A DNA stretch of 64,000 nucleotides from Burkholderia diffusa (GCF_001718315.1 NZ_CP013362.1:2542001-2606000); one strand, 5' to 3'. Shown: positions 37,122-47,461, counted from the stretch's first letter. Notes: generated by a model not told the origin, from the letters alone. Program-made: numbers and translations.

Positions 37122-37862
37122 ATGACCAAGAAATCCGCACTCGCGCTGTCGCTCGCCCTCGCCGCCGCCGTGCCCGTCGCGCTGACGCTCGCGTCGCCGG
37201 CCGCGCACGCGCAGACAGCGAACCCGCATTTTCCGGAACCGGCCGGCGTGCTGTCGCTGTCGTCGCAGGCGAGCGCCGACGTGCCGCAGGACATCATTCA
37301 CATCACGCTGTTCTACGAACAGCAGGCGAAGGACCCGGGCAGCCTGACGTCCGCGCTCAACCAGCGGGCAGACGCGGCGCTCGCACAAGCGAAGGGGGTA
37401 TCGGGCGTCACCGCGCGCACCGGCGCATTCTCCGTGTATCCGAGCACCGATCGTGACGGCAAGATCTCCGCGTGGCGCGGCCGTACCGAAGTCGTGCTCG
37501 AATCCCGCGACTTCTCGGCGGCATCGAAGCTCGCGGGCCAGCTGTCTAACCAGATGCAGGTCGCGAACGTCGAGTTCTCGCTGTCGCCCGAAGCGCAGCG
37601 CGCGGCCGAGCAAAAACTCACGACCGAAGCGATCAAGTCGTTCCGCGCGCGCGCGGACGAAGCCGCGAAGGCCTTCGGCTACAACAGCTACTCGATCCGC
37701 GACGTGAACGTCGGCGGCAGCCGCAACGTGCAGCCGTATCCGCGCATGATGGCGATGGCGGCGGCACCGATGGACAGCGCGAAGATGAGCGCGCCGATCT
37801 CGGTCGAAGGCGGCAAGGCGACCGTGTCGGTCACCGTCAACGGCTCGGTGCAGATGAAGTGA
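37122..37862 (+). CDS. SIMPL/DUF541 domain periplasmic protein
   Basis: The 246-residue protein has a signal peptide (1-30, ending AHA) and a SIMPL (DUF541) domain over nearly all of the mature part: GVLSLSSQASADVPQD at about 40, GRTEVVLESRDFSAASKLAGQL (in part, about 122), and the closing VSVTVNGSVQMK. Members are periplasmic or outer-membrane proteins of unclear role (E. coli YggE is linked to oxidative stress). It has a strong AAGGAG site 8 bp before the ATG and is followed by a terminator. Confidence 0.9.
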   Translation: MTKKSALALSLALAAAVPVALTLASPAAHAQTANPHFPEPAGVLSLSSQASADVPQDIIHITLFYEQQAKDPGSLTSALNQRADAALAQAKGVSGVTARTGAFSVYPSTDRDGKISAWRGRTEVVLESRDFSAASKLAGQLSNQMQVANVEFSLSPEAQRAAEQKLTTEAIKSFRARADEAAKAFGYNSYSIRDVNVGGSRNVQPYPRMMAMAAAPMDSAKMSAPISVEGGKATVSVTVNGSVQMK

Positions 37863-37891
37863 CGCACGTCGCGCAACCCGCGGCAGACGCG

Positions 37892-37920
37892 AAAACGCCG
37901 GCCTGAAGGCCGGCGTTTTT
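37892..37920 (+). terminator. Bidirectional terminator between SIMPL gene and lgt
   Basis: AAAACGCCGGCC and GGCCGGCGTTTT form a 12-bp perfect stem with a 4-base loop (TGAA) and flanking A and T runs. It lies between convergent genes. Confidence 0.9.
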
Positions 37921-38030
37921 CGTTCGGGATCCTGCGAGCGGTGCGCACGCCGATCGTGCGCATCCGTATCGCATCACGCATTACGCGTCATACGGCTCGC
38001 GCGGGACGATACTGCATGACGCATGCTACA

Positions 38031-38921
38031 TCACGCAGCCACGCTCGCCGCCCGGCGGCGATACGCCCACACCAGCAGCGCGATGCCCGCGAGAATCATC
38101 GGCAGCGACAGCCACTGCCCCATCGACAGGCCGAGGGCGAGCAGGCCGAGGAAGTCGTCCGGTTCGCGCGCGAATTCGACCGTGAAGCGCGCGAGCCCGT
38201 AGCCGATCAGGAACAGCGCGGATATCGCACCCATCGGCCGCGGCTTGCGCGAGAAGAAGAACAGCACGAAGAACAGCGCAATGCCTTCGAGCGCGATTTC
38301 GTAAAGCTGCGAAGGGTGGCGCGGCAACATCTGGTACTGCATGAACACGTCGGCCAGGTGCCACTTCTCGACGAGTGCCGGGTGCTTCGGCAGCCACGCC
38401 GCGTCATCGCGCATCGCGCCGGGGAACAACATCGCCCACGGCGCATTCGGATCGGTCACACGGCCCCACAGCTCGCCGTTGATGAAGTTGCCGAGCCGGC
38501 CGGCCGCGAGCCCCGTCGGCACCATCGGCGCGACGAAATCGGTAACCTGCAGCCAGTGGCGCTTGCGCTGCCACGCGAACAGCGCCATCGCGAGCGTCAC
38601 GCCGAGGAAGCCGCCGTGAAACGACATCCCGCCTTCCCACACCTTGAACACATCGAGCGGATGCGAGAAGTAGAAGTCGGCCTTGTAGAACAGCACGTAG
38701 CCGAGCCGACCGCCGAGCACGGTGCCGAGCACGCCGTAAAACATCATGTCGTCGATGTCCTTCGCGGTCCAGCCCTGCGCCGCGACGTGCGGCAGCTTCA
38801 GGCGGATCCGGCCGACGACGATCGCCGCGATGAAACCGACGAGATACATGAGGCCATACCAGCGCACGGCCAGCGGCCCGAGATGGATCGCTACGGGGTC
38901 GAAATTCGGGTGAATGATCAT
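38031..38921 (-). CDS. lgt: Prolipoprotein diacylglyceryl transferase
   Basis: The 296-residue inner-membrane enzyme attaches diacylglycerol to the lipobox Cys of prolipoproteins. Marks are [25 protein letters not shown] (in part, 2-26), the GGMSFHGG motif with its catalytic His (about 97), the Lgt signature [11 protein letters not shown] (about 141-152) and HPSQLYE (about 202). Seven hydrophobic helices fit the family. It would process the lipoproteins encoded elsewhere in this window. It ends near a shared terminator. Confidence 0.97.
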   Translation of the reverse strand: MIIHPNFDPVAIHLGPLAVRWYGLMYLVGFIAAIVVGRIRLKLPHVAAQGWTAKDIDDMMFYGVLGTVLGGRLGYVLFYKADFYFSHPLDVFKVWEGGMSFHGGFLGVTLAMALFAWQRKRHWLQVTDFVAPMVPTGLAAGRLGNFINGELWGRVTDPNAPWAMLFPGAMRDDAAWLPKHPALVEKWHLADVFMQYQMLPRHPSQLYEIALEGIALFFVLFFFSRKPRPMGAISALFLIGYGLARFTVEFAREPDDFLGLLALGLSMGQWLSLPMILAGIALLVWAYRRRAASVAA

Positions 38922-39010
38922 GGATTAGCGATGAAGTTTTCGAATGCGGTACGGCGCTCGCACTGGCGCCGCACCGCGCATTGGACGGCGCCGGCGCGCC
39001 ATCGTTCGCA

Positions 39011-39928
39011 TCATGCGGCGAGACCGTGCTCGCGCACGACGTCGATGAAGCCGGCGAGCACCGGGCTGACATCGCCCGTGCGCCACACGAGGCCCGTCTC
39101 GACGACCGGCGCGTCGCCGGCGAGCGGCCGGTAGACCACGCCGGTGCGCCGCAGGTTACGCAACGACTGCGGCACCAGTGCGACGCCCATGCCGGCCGAC
39201 ACGAGGCTGACGATCGTCTGCATCTGGATCGCTTCCTGGCCGATGCGCGGGGTTGCCCCCGCCGCGCCGTAGCAGCCCGTAATGATGTCATAAAAGCCGG
39301 GCGCCAAACGGCGCGGGAAGATGACGAGCGGCAGCGCGGCCAGCTCGGCCAGATGCACCGGCTCGTCTTCAGACACGCCGGGCGCCGCGGCCGCCGGCAT
39401 CGCGACCACCAGCGGCTCGCGCACGACCGGCAGGTACGATAGCGCGGCCGCGTGGCGCGGCGGCACCGGCGGAATCACGAGTCCCGCGTCGATGCGGCCC
39501 GCGACGAGTTCGTCGATCTGGACGTCGCTCGTCGCCTCCGCGAGTTGCAGCCGCACCTGCGGATAGCGTGCGCCGAACGCGCGCAGCAGCGACGGCAGCA
39601 GCCCGTAGTCGGCGGTCGACACGAACGCGAGCGACAGCGAACCGGCTTCGCCGCGTGCGAGACGCCGCGCGAGCGGCGGCAGCGCGTCGGCCGCCGCGAG
39701 CAGCCGGCGCACGTCAGGCAGCAGCGCCGCACCGACCGCCGTCAGCGCGACCGAGCGCTTGGTACGCGCGAACAGTGCGACGCCGAGCGCGTCCTCCAGC
39801 GCCCGAATCGCTTGCGACAGCGGCGGCTGCGTCATCGACAGGCGCTCGGCCGCACGGCCGAAATGGCGCTCGTCGGCAACGGTCGCGAAATAGCGCCACT
39901 GGCGCAGATCGGGTGTCGGGTCGGCCAT
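39011..39928 (-). CDS. LysR-family transcriptional regulator, divergent from ilvD
   Basis: The 305-residue protein has the LysR winged-helix (LRQWRYFATVADERHFGRAAERLSMTQPPLSQAIRALED, in part, residues 8-48) and the periplasmic-binding-protein-like effector domain (about 92-300). It is divergent from ilvD with about 130 bp between, and a 15-bp palindrome lies 7 bp before its ATG. The usual LysR logic is self-repression plus control of the divergent gene, so ilvD or dihydroxyacid metabolism is the likely target. The effector is not predictable. Confidence 0.9.
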   Translation of the reverse strand: MADPTPDLRQWRYFATVADERHFGRAAERLSMTQPPLSQAIRALEDALGVALFARTKRSVALTAVGAALLPDVRRLLAAADALPPLARRLARGEAGSLSLAFVSTADYGLLPSLLRAFGARYPQVRLQLAEATSDVQIDELVAGRIDAGLVIPPVPPRHAAALSYLPVVREPLVVAMPAAAAPGVSEDEPVHLAELAALPLVIFPRRLAPGFYDIITGCYGAAGATPRIGQEAIQMQTIVSLVSAGMGVALVPQSLRNLRRTGVVYRPLAGDAPVVETGLVWRTGDVSPVLAGFIDVVREHGLAA

Positions 39929-39935
39929 GTCTCAC

Positions 39936-39950
39936 TCATTCGAAGAATGA
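39936..39950. promoter_or_regulatory. Candidate LysR operator between the regulator gene and ilvD
   Basis: TCATTCGAAGAATGA is a perfect 6-3-6 inverted repeat placed just before the LysR-gene ATG, within an AT-rich divergent promoter region. LysR proteins bind T-N11-A-type dyads and their own promoter, so this is a good operator candidate. Confidence 0.55.
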
Positions 39951-40062
39951 CTTAATAGAGGACAAATAATATATTGGACATCCCAAACCGGAAACGCCAT
40001 TCTTGATCGACCGAACCGGCGCGCCGCCCGCGAGCGTCGCCAATACAACGATGGAGTCCCCC

Positions 40063-41736
40063 ATGCCGTACAACCGTCGCTCGAAGCACATCACGCAAGG
40101 CGTGGCCCGTTCGCCGAATCGCTCGATGTATTACGCCCTCGGCTACCAGAAGGACGATTTCGACAAACCGATGATCGGCATCGCGAACGGCCATTCGACG
40201 ATCACGCCGTGCAACTCAGGCCTGCAGCGGCTGTCGGACGCGGCCGTCGCGGCGGTAAAGGCGGCGGATGCGAACCCGCAGATCTTCGGCACGCCGACGA
40301 TCTCGGACGGCATGTCGATGGGCACCGAAGGCATGAAGTACTCGCTCGTCTCGCGCGAAGTAATCGCCGACTGCATCGAGACCTGCGTGCAGGGCCAGTG
40401 GATGGACGGCGTGGTGGTGGTCGGCGGCTGCGACAAGAACATGCCTGGCGGCATGATCGCGCTCGCGCGGCTGAACGTGCCGGGCATCTATGTGTACGGC
40501 GGCACGATCCGGCCTGGCCACTGGAAAGGCCGCGACCTGACGATCGTGTCGTCGTTCGAGGCGGTCGGCGAGTTCACCGCGGGCCGGATGTCGCAGGAGG
40601 ATTTCGAAGGGGTCGAGAAGAATGCGTGCCCGACGTCAGGGTCGTGCGGCGGGATGTACACCGCGAACACGATGAGCTCGTCGTTCGAAGCGCTCGGCAT
40701 GTCGCTGATGTACTCGTCGACGATGGCGAATCCCGATCAGGAGAAGGTCGACTCGGCCGCCGAATCCGCGCGCGTGCTGGTCGAGGCCGTGAAGCGCGAC
40801 CTGAAGCCGCGCGACATCATTACGCGGGAATCGATCGAGAACGCGGTGTCGCTGATCATGGCGACCGGTGGCTCGACCAACGCGGTGCTGCACTATCTCG
40901 CGATCGCGCACGCGGCCGAGGTCGATTGGACGATCGACGACTTCGAACGCATCCGCAAGCGCGTGCCGGTGATCTGCGACCTGAAACCGTCCGGCCAGTA
41001 CGTCGCGACCGACCTGCACCAGGCCGGCGGCATCCCGCAGGTGCTGCGGATCCTGCTCGATGCGGGGCTGCTGCATGGCGACTGCATGACAATCACCGGC
41101 CGCACGATCGCCGAGGAGCTGAAGGACGTGCCGGGCGTGCCGCGCGCGGACCAGAAGGTGATCTTCCCGATCGATCGCGCATTGTACAAGGAAGGGCATC
41201 TCGCGATCCTGAAGGGCAACCTCGCGCAAGACGGTGCGGTCGCGAAGATCACCGGCCTGAAGAACCCGGTAATCACGGGTCCGGCGCGCGTGTTCGACGA
41301 CGAGCAAAGCGCGATGGACGCGATCCTCGGCGACCGGATCCGCGCGGGCGACGTGCTGGTGCTGCGCTATCTCGGCCCGCAGGGCGGGCCGGGCATGCCG
41401 GAAATGCTCGCGCCGACGTCGGCGATCATCGGCAAGGGGCTCGGCGAATCGGTCGGCTTCATCACCGACGGCCGCTTCTCGGGCGGCACCTGGGGGATGG
41501 TGGTCGGGCATGTCGCGCCCGAAGCCTTCGTCGGCGGCACGATCGCGCTCGTGCAGGAAGGTGACTCGATCACGATCGATGCGCACCGGCTGGTGCTGCA
41601 GTTGAACGTCGACGACGCCGAGCTCGCCCGCCGGCGCGCCGCGTGGAAACAGCCGGCGCCGCGCTACACGCGTGGCGTGCTCGCGAAGTATGCGGCACTG
41701 GCCCGTCCGGCGAACAAGGGCGCCGTCACCGGCTGA
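40063..41736 (+). CDS. ilvD: Dihydroxy-acid dehydratase
   Basis: The 557-residue Fe-S enzyme makes the 2-keto acids that precede valine, isoleucine and CoA-precursor pantoate. Cys ligands are seen in TPCN (about 48), [10 protein letters not shown] (about 121) and [16 protein letters not shown] (about 188). The end includes [14 protein letters not shown] (about 475). The length is that of the shorter IlvD class. ATG 40063 is preceded by GGAG (40052-40055); the upstream frame to 40003 is probably untranslated leader. It is divergent from a LysR gene. No other ilv genes are near. Confidence 0.97.
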   Translation: MPYNRRSKHITQGVARSPNRSMYYALGYQKDDFDKPMIGIANGHSTITPCNSGLQRLSDAAVAAVKAADANPQIFGTPTISDGMSMGTEGMKYSLVSREVIADCIETCVQGQWMDGVVVVGGCDKNMPGGMIALARLNVPGIYVYGGTIRPGHWKGRDLTIVSSFEAVGEFTAGRMSQEDFEGVEKNACPTSGSCGGMYTANTMSSSFEALGMSLMYSSTMANPDQEKVDSAAESARVLVEAVKRDLKPRDIITRESIENAVSLIMATGGSTNAVLHYLAIAHAAEVDWTIDDFERIRKRVPVICDLKPSGQYVATDLHQAGGIPQVLRILLDAGLLHGDCMTITGRTIAEELKDVPGVPRADQKVIFPIDRALYKEGHLAILKGNLAQDGAVAKITGLKNPVITGPARVFDDEQSAMDAILGDRIRAGDVLVLRYLGPQGGPGMPEMLAPTSAIIGKGLGESVGFITDGRFSGGTWGMVVGHVAPEAFVGGTIALVQEGDSITIDAHRLVLQLNVDDAELARRRAAWKQPAPRYTRGVLAKYAALARPANKGAVTG

Positions 41737-41861
41737 CGCAGCACGCAAGTCATGCGGCCCCATTGCAAATGGCCACCGGGGAAACGCGCAAAACGCGCTT
41801 TCCCTTTGCTTTTATAATGCGCGGACCGTGAAGCCGGCCGTTTCAGCCGGCGGAGAACCGC

Positions 41862-42203
41862 ATGAAACAGACGATATTGCGCGCGCTGCTCGTGGCGCTG
41901 CTGACCGGCAGCGCGGCGGCGGCACACGCGGACCAGGCCGCCGACCAAGCCGCCAACGGACTCATGCTCGCGCAGCGCAAGAACTGCATGGCCTGCCATG
42001 CGGTCGGCAAGCCGCTGATGGGCCCGTCGTTCCACGACATCGCCGGCAAGTACGGGGCACGCGCCGACGCAGTCGATTACCTCGCGCAATCGATCGTGAA
42101 GGGCAGCGTCGGGTTGTGGGGCGGCGTGCCGATGCCCGCCAATACGCAGTTGACGAGCGTCGAAGCGCACACGCTCGCGCAGTGGGTGCTTTCGCTGCAC
42201 TGA
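41862..42203 (+). CDS. Small c-type cytochrome (class I)
   Basis: The 113-residue protein has a signal peptide (1-24, ending AHA) and one heme c site CMACH (about 42-46), with the distal Met likely in GVPMPAN (about 88). Size and pattern (GLMLAQRKNCMACH, MGPSFHDIAGKY) match cytochrome c551/c552-type electron carriers in the periplasm. GGAGAA lies 6 bp before the ATG. It is convergent with the DUF2486 gene; its partner oxidase is not in the window. Confidence 0.93.
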   Translation: MKQTILRALLVALLTGSAAAAHADQAADQAANGLMLAQRKNCMACHAVGKPLMGPSFHDIAGKYGARADAVDYLAQSIVKGSVGLWGGVPMPANTQLTSVEAHTLAQWVLSLH

Positions 42204-42338
42204 ACCGGATGGCCGGGCGCGTGCGACGCGCTTTGGGCCCGGCACGATTTCATGCCTCCCGTTGCAGCAGAATCAGCGATCGTCAGCGACGATGGCCGGC
42301 GCCGCGCGCGGCGTCAGCGCACGAAATCCGCCGGGCAC

Positions 42339-43082
42339 TCAGCCTGAATGCCCGGTCCGTCGGCGAGCGATCTCTTCGTCGACCGCGTCGCGAACCCACT
42401 CCATCACTTCGGTTTCGAGCGCCAGCGCCACCTCGCGCGTGATCTGGCCGACGAGCCAGGCCGTATGGTCGTGCAGCGCGTCGCGACAGCGGGCCTCGAT
42501 AGCCTCGCGCCCTTCCCCGGTCAGATAATTCGTCAGCCGGTTGCGCAGACGCTCGGCGACATGTTGCGCGTCCTCAGGCGTCAGCGCGGCGGCCGCCTGC
42601 GACTCCGGGTGCACTGCATGAGCAAGATGATCGGTCGCCAGCCCGTGGGCAGCCGGTTCGACCGCATGAGACCGCTTCGCGTCGGCGGCATCGCGCGGCG
42701 TCGCGGCAACGTCGGCCTGCTGCGAGTCGTCGTCGACCAGCGCGGAGCGCAACGGCGCCTGCGCTGCGGCCGACTCCTCGGCGACGACGTGCCCGGCGGC
42801 ACCGGGTTGCGCCGGCGCATCGCTGTCGCCCGGCAGCTCGACCGTCGGGACATCGGGCGTCGGCACCGGCTCGATCGTCACGAATTCGGGGTCGGTTCCC
42901 TGGTATTCCAGCCCGGCGGACGCCCCGGCCGGATGGCCTGGCGCGACCACGTCGGTCAGCACCGGCAGGACGGCATCGTCGCGCGGCGACGCATCGGTCG
43001 CGGACGCACGCGCCGGCACCGGCTTGCCTGGGACCAGCACGTCGGTCAGCGTCGGGATCGAAGAGGATTCGGCTTGTGTCAC
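42339..43082 (-). CDS. DUF2486 family protein
   Basis: The 247-residue protein has a long acidic Pro/Ala-rich, probably disordered N-terminal two-thirds and a helical C-terminal domain (about 165-247; ALTPEDAQHVAERLRNRL, EVMEWVRDAVDEEIARR). A 13-residue unit, with core LTDVxxPGxP, occurs twice, at 9-21 and 39-51. This is a Burkholderia-group family of unknown function found next to holC. The start is GTG 43082, with GGAGCG upstream; it lies 25 bp after holC, in one operon with pepA and holC. Confidence 0.85.
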   Translation of the reverse strand: MTQAESSSIPTLTDVLVPGKPVPARASATDASPRDDAVLPVLTDVVAPGHPAGASAGLEYQGTDPEFVTIEPVPTPDVPTVELPGDSDAPAQPGAAGHVVAEESAAAQAPLRSALVDDDSQQADVAATPRDAADAKRSHAVEPAAHGLATDHLAHAVHPESQAAAALTPEDAQHVAERLRNRLTNYLTGEGREAIEARCRDALHDHTAWLVGQITREVALALETEVMEWVRDAVDEEIARRRTGHSG

Positions 43083-43107
43083 GGGGACGCTCCGTCGACG
43101 GTTTCGG

Positions 43108-43524
43108 CTAGCTGCCTTGCTTGTAGTTGTTCAGCGCGTATCCGCGATCGCGGTAGAAACGGTAACGCTCGCGGCCCGCGGCCAGTTCGTCCGGCGCATT
43201 GCCTACCACCTCGAGCAGACGTTCGAAGCGGGCGAACTGCGCGGGCACGGCCGCGCCGAGGTTCAGCAGCACGTGGTGATGCGGCGCCTGGTCGAGATCC
43301 GCGGTCAGCACGATAGGCGTGCCGGCCGCGTGCGCGCTGTCGACGCCGCAGTGCGGAATGAAATCGAGCGGCGAGAACGTCCAGAGCCGCTCGTCGAGCG
43401 CGCGCAGGCGCGCGGGCTCCGCGAGCACGACGACCGGCTGCCCGGCCTGATAGGCCTTGCGCAGCAGCCGGCACGCGTACGCGAGCGAATCGCCGACGTT
43501 CGAATGGAAATCGATTCGCGTCAT
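43108..43524 (-). CDS. holC: DNA polymerase III subunit chi
   Basis: The 138-residue protein matches the chi subunit: MTRIDFHSNVGDSLAYACRLLRKAYQAGQ (in part, 1-29), LWTFSPLDFIPHC (about 48) and the C-terminal FYRDRGYALNNYK. Chi links the clamp loader to SSB at the replication fork. It lies 34 bp after pepA, the conserved pepA-holC arrangement, and before the DUF2486 gene. Confidence 0.95.
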   Translation of the reverse strand: MTRIDFHSNVGDSLAYACRLLRKAYQAGQPVVVLAEPARLRALDERLWTFSPLDFIPHCGVDSAHAAGTPIVLTADLDQAPHHHVLLNLGAAVPAQFARFERLLEVVGNAPDELAAGRERYRFYRDRGYALNNYKQGS

Positions 43525-43558
43525 CGCCCGCGCACCTGCATCGTCGTGAGACCCGCCA

Positions 43559-45070
43559 TCACTGGCCGGCGCGGTCGATCAGGAACTGCGCGAGCAGCGG
43601 CACCGGACGGCCGGTCGCGCCCTTCGCCGCGCCGCCCTTCCACGCGGTGCCCGCGATGTCCAGGTGCGCCCACGGATAGCTTTCGGTGAAGCGCGACAGG
43701 AAGCACGCCGCCGTCACGGCGCCGGCCGGGCGTCCGCCGATGTTCGCGATGTCCGCGAAATTCGACTTCAGCTGATCCTGGTATTCGTCGTCGAGCGGCA
43801 TGCGCCACGCCGGATCGTTCGCTTCGCGCGATGCATCGAGCAGCTCGCCCGCGAGCGCATCGTCTTTCGAGAACAGGCCGCTGTTGTGGCCGCCGAGCGC
43901 GATCACGCAAGCGCCCGTCAGCGTCGCCACGTCGATCACCGCGGCCGGCTTGAAGCGCTCCGCATAAGTCAGCGCGTCGCACAGGATCAGGCGGCCCTCG
44001 GCGTCGGTGTTGAGCACCTCGATCGTCAGCCCCTTCATGCTGGTGACGATGTCGCCCGGCTTCGTCGCGTTGCCGCCCGGCATGTTCTCGCAGGTCGGCA
44101 CGATCGCGACGACGTTGATCTTCAGGCCCATTTCGGCGACCGCGCGCATCGTGCCGAGCACCGAGCCCGCGCCGCACATGTCGTACTTCATCTCGTCCAT
44201 GGCCTCGCCCGGCTTCAGCGAGATGCCGCCCGTGTCGAACGTGATGCCCTTGCCGACCAGCACGACCGGCGCGGCCTTCGCCGCGGCGCCCTGGTAATGC
44301 AGCACGATGAATTGCGGCGGCTCGACGGATGCGCGCGCGACCGACAGGAACGAGCCCATCTTGAGCGCCTGGATCTGCTTCAGACCGAGCACCTCGACCT
44401 TCAGACCCCAATCCTTCGCGATCTTCTTCGCGGTGTTGCCGAGATAGGTCGGCGTGCACACGTTGCCGGGCAGGTTGCCCAGGTCACGCGTGAGATCCAT
44501 CCCGTTCGCCAGCGCGACAGCCTGCTTGACCGCCAGCTTCGCCGCCTTTTCATCGGCCGGGTCGACGCTGAACACGACGCGCTTGAGCGCGTGCGACGCC
44601 GGTTCCGGCTTGCTCTTCATCTGCGTGAAGCGGTACGTTTCGTTGCGCAGCGCGAGGATTGCCGCGCGCACGCCCCAGTCGGAGCCGCGCTCGTCGACCG
44701 GCAGTTGCGCGAGCGTGAACGTGACCTGAACGACCTTGGTCGCCAGCAGCGCGCGCCATGCGGCCGTCGCCGCGTCGTTATAGGCTTTCTGATTGAAAGC
44801 ATCCTGCTTGCCGAGGCCGACGAGCAGCACGCGCGACGCGCCGATGCCCGATACCTCGTGCAGGAACAGCGTCTTGCCGCGCTTGCCGTCCATGTCGCCG
44901 GCCTTCACCAAGCGCGAGATCAGCCCCTTGGTGGCCGTGTCGATGTCGAGCGCCGCGCCCGAGAGAGTCTGCGCCTCGAAGATGCCGAGCACGATGCAGT
45001 CGGACTTCCCGGTCAGGAACCCCTTGGCCTCGCCTTTGCTCCAATCACAGCCTTTTATGCTAAAGTCCAT
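43559..45070 (-). CDS. pepA: Cytosol aminopeptidase (leucyl aminopeptidase A)
   Basis: The 503-residue M17 metallopeptidase removes N-terminal residues. It has an N-terminal macro-like domain (1-170) and a catalytic domain with the metal-binding [14 protein letters not shown] (about 270-283), [11 protein letters not shown] (about 291) and the signature NTDAEGRL (about 352-359). Length is typical. PepA can also bind DNA in some bacteria. It is divergent from lptF, with about 120 bp between the starts, and is first in the pepA-holC-DUF2486 operon. Confidence 0.97.
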   Translation of the reverse strand: MDFSIKGCDWSKGEAKGFLTGKSDCIVLGIFEAQTLSGAALDIDTATKGLISRLVKAGDMDGKRGKTLFLHEVSGIGASRVLLVGLGKQDAFNQKAYNDAATAAWRALLATKVVQVTFTLAQLPVDERGSDWGVRAAILALRNETYRFTQMKSKPEPASHALKRVVFSVDPADEKAAKLAVKQAVALANGMDLTRDLGNLPGNVCTPTYLGNTAKKIAKDWGLKVEVLGLKQIQALKMGSFLSVARASVEPPQFIVLHYQGAAAKAAPVVLVGKGITFDTGGISLKPGEAMDEMKYDMCGAGSVLGTMRAVAEMGLKINVVAIVPTCENMPGGNATKPGDIVTSMKGLTIEVLNTDAEGRLILCDALTYAERFKPAAVIDVATLTGACVIALGGHNSGLFSKDDALAGELLDASREANDPAWRMPLDDEYQDQLKSNFADIANIGGRPAGAVTAACFLSRFTESYPWAHLDIAGTAWKGGAAKGATGRPVPLLAQFLIDRAGQ

Positions 45071-45192
45071 CGCGCTTGTCCTCGGATAAAATCTGGGCTA
45101 AGGATGAAAGCCGCAATTATCCGCTATTTTTCCCGTGGCGGCGCGAGCGCTCCACCACGCGTGCGCAGCCTCCCGCCCTCTTCTCATCAAGA

Positions 45193-46284
45193 ATGATCTT
45201 CGAACGCTCCCTCCAGCGCGAGCTTGCGTATACGGCTGGCGCCGTGTTCATGGTGCTGCTCACGATCATGCTCACGACGATGATGATCCGCATCGTCGGC
45301 TATGCCGCGTCCGGCGAAATCGATCCGCGCGACGTGCTCGTGCTGATCGGCCTGACCGTGATCGGCTATCTGGCCGTGATGCTCGTCGTCACGCTGTTCG
45401 TGTCGATCCTGTTTGTGCTGACCCGGTGGTACCGGGACTCCGAAATGGTCGTGTGGCTCGCATCGGGCGTGAGCCTCACGCGCCTCATCAAGCCGATCGG
45501 CGTGTTCGCCACACCGATCGTCCTGCTGATCGCATTCTTCGCGTTCGTCGGCTGGCCGTGGTCGAACCAGCAGAGCAAGATGATCAAGGCGCGCTTCCAG
45601 CAGCGCGACGAGATCTCGCTGCTCGCGCCCGGCCAGTTCCGCGAATCGGCCGCGAACCATCGCGTGTTCTTCATCGAGAAGATGTCGCCGGACCAGAGCA
45701 AGGTGCAGAACGTGTTCGTCACGTCGACCGAGAACGGCAAGGTCAACGTCGTGGTATCGCACACGGGCCATACGGAAACGAAGGACGGCGATCGCTTCGT
45801 CGTACTGGAGGACGGCCGCCGCTACGACGGCACGCCCGGCCAGCCGAACTTCAAGATCATGGAGTTCCAGCGCTACGGCGTGAAGATCACGAGCACGCCG
45901 GTCACCAACGTGCCGACCACGAACAGCACGCCGACGCCCGACCTGCTGCGCAACCCGACGCGCGACAACCTCGCGGAATTCGCGTGGCGCGCGGGGCTGC
46001 CGCTGATCGCGATCAACCTGATGGTGCTCGGCATTCCGCTGTCGTACCAGAATCCGCGCCGCAGCCGCACGATCAACCTCGTGATGGCCGTGCTGATCTA
46101 CCTCACGTATTCGAACCTGCTGAACGTCGTGCAGGCGCAGATCGAGCAGGGCAAGATGTCGTTCGGCGTCGGCCTCATCGGCCTGCACCTGGTCGTCGCG
46201 GCGATCGTCGCGTTCATCTTCTGGTTGCGCGTGCGCAATCGTCCGCTGTTTACACGCGCGCTGTTCGGCCGCTCGGGAGCATGA
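45193..46284 (+). CDS. lptF: LPS export ABC transporter permease LptF
   Basis: The 363-residue inner-membrane protein begins with the family hallmark MIFERSLQRELAYTAGAVF. Transmembrane segments lie at about 12-32, 52-75 and 97-117, followed by a periplasmic beta-jellyroll (about 125-265, GQFRESAANHRVFFIEKMS) and three more helices (about 275-355). With LptG and LptB it extracts LPS from the inner membrane. ATG 45193 is chosen because the open frame upstream lacks family similarity. lptG follows after 3 bp. Confidence 0.96.
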   Translation: MIFERSLQRELAYTAGAVFMVLLTIMLTTMMIRIVGYAASGEIDPRDVLVLIGLTVIGYLAVMLVVTLFVSILFVLTRWYRDSEMVVWLASGVSLTRLIKPIGVFATPIVLLIAFFAFVGWPWSNQQSKMIKARFQQRDEISLLAPGQFRESAANHRVFFIEKMSPDQSKVQNVFVTSTENGKVNVVVSHTGHTETKDGDRFVVLEDGRRYDGTPGQPNFKIMEFQRYGVKITSTPVTNVPTTNSTPTPDLLRNPTRDNLAEFAWRAGLPLIAINLMVLGIPLSYQNPRRSRTINLVMAVLIYLTYSNLLNVVQAQIEQGKMSFGVGLIGLHLVVAAIVAFIFWLRVRNRPLFTRALFGRSGA

Positions 46285-46287
46285 TCG

Positions 46288-47436
46288 ATGCGGCTCTATG
46301 AAAAATACTTCGCGCGGCAGATCTACGTCACGTTCGTCTTCATCCTGTTCGCGTTCTCGGGCCTGTTCTTCTTCTTCGACCTGATCAGCGAACTGAATTC
46401 GGTCGGGCACGGCAACTACAAGTTCGGCTACGCGGTGCTGCGCGTCGCGCTGCAAACGCCGTCGCGCTTCTACGAGATCATCCCGGTCGCCGCGCTGATC
46501 AGCGCGATCTACGTGTTCGCGCAGATGGCCGCGAACTCGGAATTCACGATCTTCCGCGTGTCGGGCCTCGCGACCAACCAGGCGCTGCGCTCGCTGCTGA
46601 AGATCGGCATTCCGCTCGTGATCGTCACCTACCTGATCGGCGAGTTCGTCGGCCCGTACGCCGACCAGCTGTCCGAACGCGTGCGGCTGCAGGCGCTCGG
46701 CGCGTCGGTGTCGTCGAACTTCCAGTCGGGCGTGTGGGTGAAGGACACGCTCGCGGCCCGCGAGAACGGCGAGCAGGTCACGCGCTTCGTCAACGTCGGC
46801 AGCCTGTCGCCCGATTCGACGATCAGCAACGTGCGCATCTACGAATTCGACTCGAAATTCCAGCTGCAGAACGTACGGATCGCGCAGACGGGCCGCTACG
46901 AGCCGCCCGGCCACTGGCTGCTCAAGGGCGTGACGGAAACCGAACTGACGCCGATCAAGCCGATCAGCGGCGAACCGGCCGACGCGCTGAACCCCGTGTA
47001 CCGGTCGCAGCAGGTGACGCTGCCCGAATACCGGCTGCGCTCGGACCTGACGCCGCAGATCCTGTCGGTGCTGCTCGTGTCGCCGGAACGGATGTCGATC
47101 ATCAACCTGTTCCGCTACATCCAGCACTTGCGCGAAAACCAGCAGGACACGCAGCGCTATGACATCGCGCTGTGGCGCAAGCTGCTCTACCCGTTCGCGG
47201 TGTTCGTGATGCTCGTGCTGTCGCTGCCGTTCGCGTACCTGCATACGCGCGCCGGCGTGGTCGGCGTGAAGGTGTTCGGCGGCATCATGCTCGGCATGAG
47301 CTTCCAGCTGCTCAACACGCTGTTCTCGCACATCGGCACGCTGAATACGTGGCCCGCGCCGTTGACCGCTGCGACGCCGGGCCTCATCTATCTCGCGCTC
47401 GGCCTGTTCGCGCTCAAGTGGGTCGACCGGCACTGA
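46288..47436 (+). CDS. lptG: LPS export ABC transporter permease LptG
   Basis: The 382-residue partner of LptF starts MRLYEKYFARQIYVTFVF. It has six transmembrane segments (three N-terminal, three C-terminal) around a periplasmic jellyroll (FQSGVWVKD at about 147, YRLRSDLTPQILSVLLVSPERMS in part at about 248). The IPVAALI and NSEFTIFRVSG motifs (about 68-90) are typical of the cytoplasmic coupling region. It is co-transcribed with lptF; cbiX follows 25 bp later and may belong to the same transcript. Confidence 0.96.
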   Translation: MRLYEKYFARQIYVTFVFILFAFSGLFFFFDLISELNSVGHGNYKFGYAVLRVALQTPSRFYEIIPVAALISAIYVFAQMAANSEFTIFRVSGLATNQALRSLLKIGIPLVIVTYLIGEFVGPYADQLSERVRLQALGASVSSNFQSGVWVKDTLAARENGEQVTRFVNVGSLSPDSTISNVRIYEFDSKFQLQNVRIAQTGRYEPPGHWLLKGVTETELTPIKPISGEPADALNPVYRSQQVTLPEYRLRSDLTPQILSVLLVSPERMSIINLFRYIQHLRENQQDTQRYDIALWRKLLYPFAVFVMLVLSLPFAYLHTRAGVVGVKVFGGIMLGMSFQLLNTLFSHIGTLNTWPAPLTAATPGLIYLALGLFALKWVDRH

Positions 47437-47461
47437 GCGCCGTCACGACGGAGGCTTCGAC

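Noticed and set aside
42331..42355. CCGGGCA/TGCCCGG hairpin between cytochrome c and DUF2486 genes
   Set aside because: It overlaps the last codons of the DUF2486 gene and has no T-run; too weak to list as a terminator.
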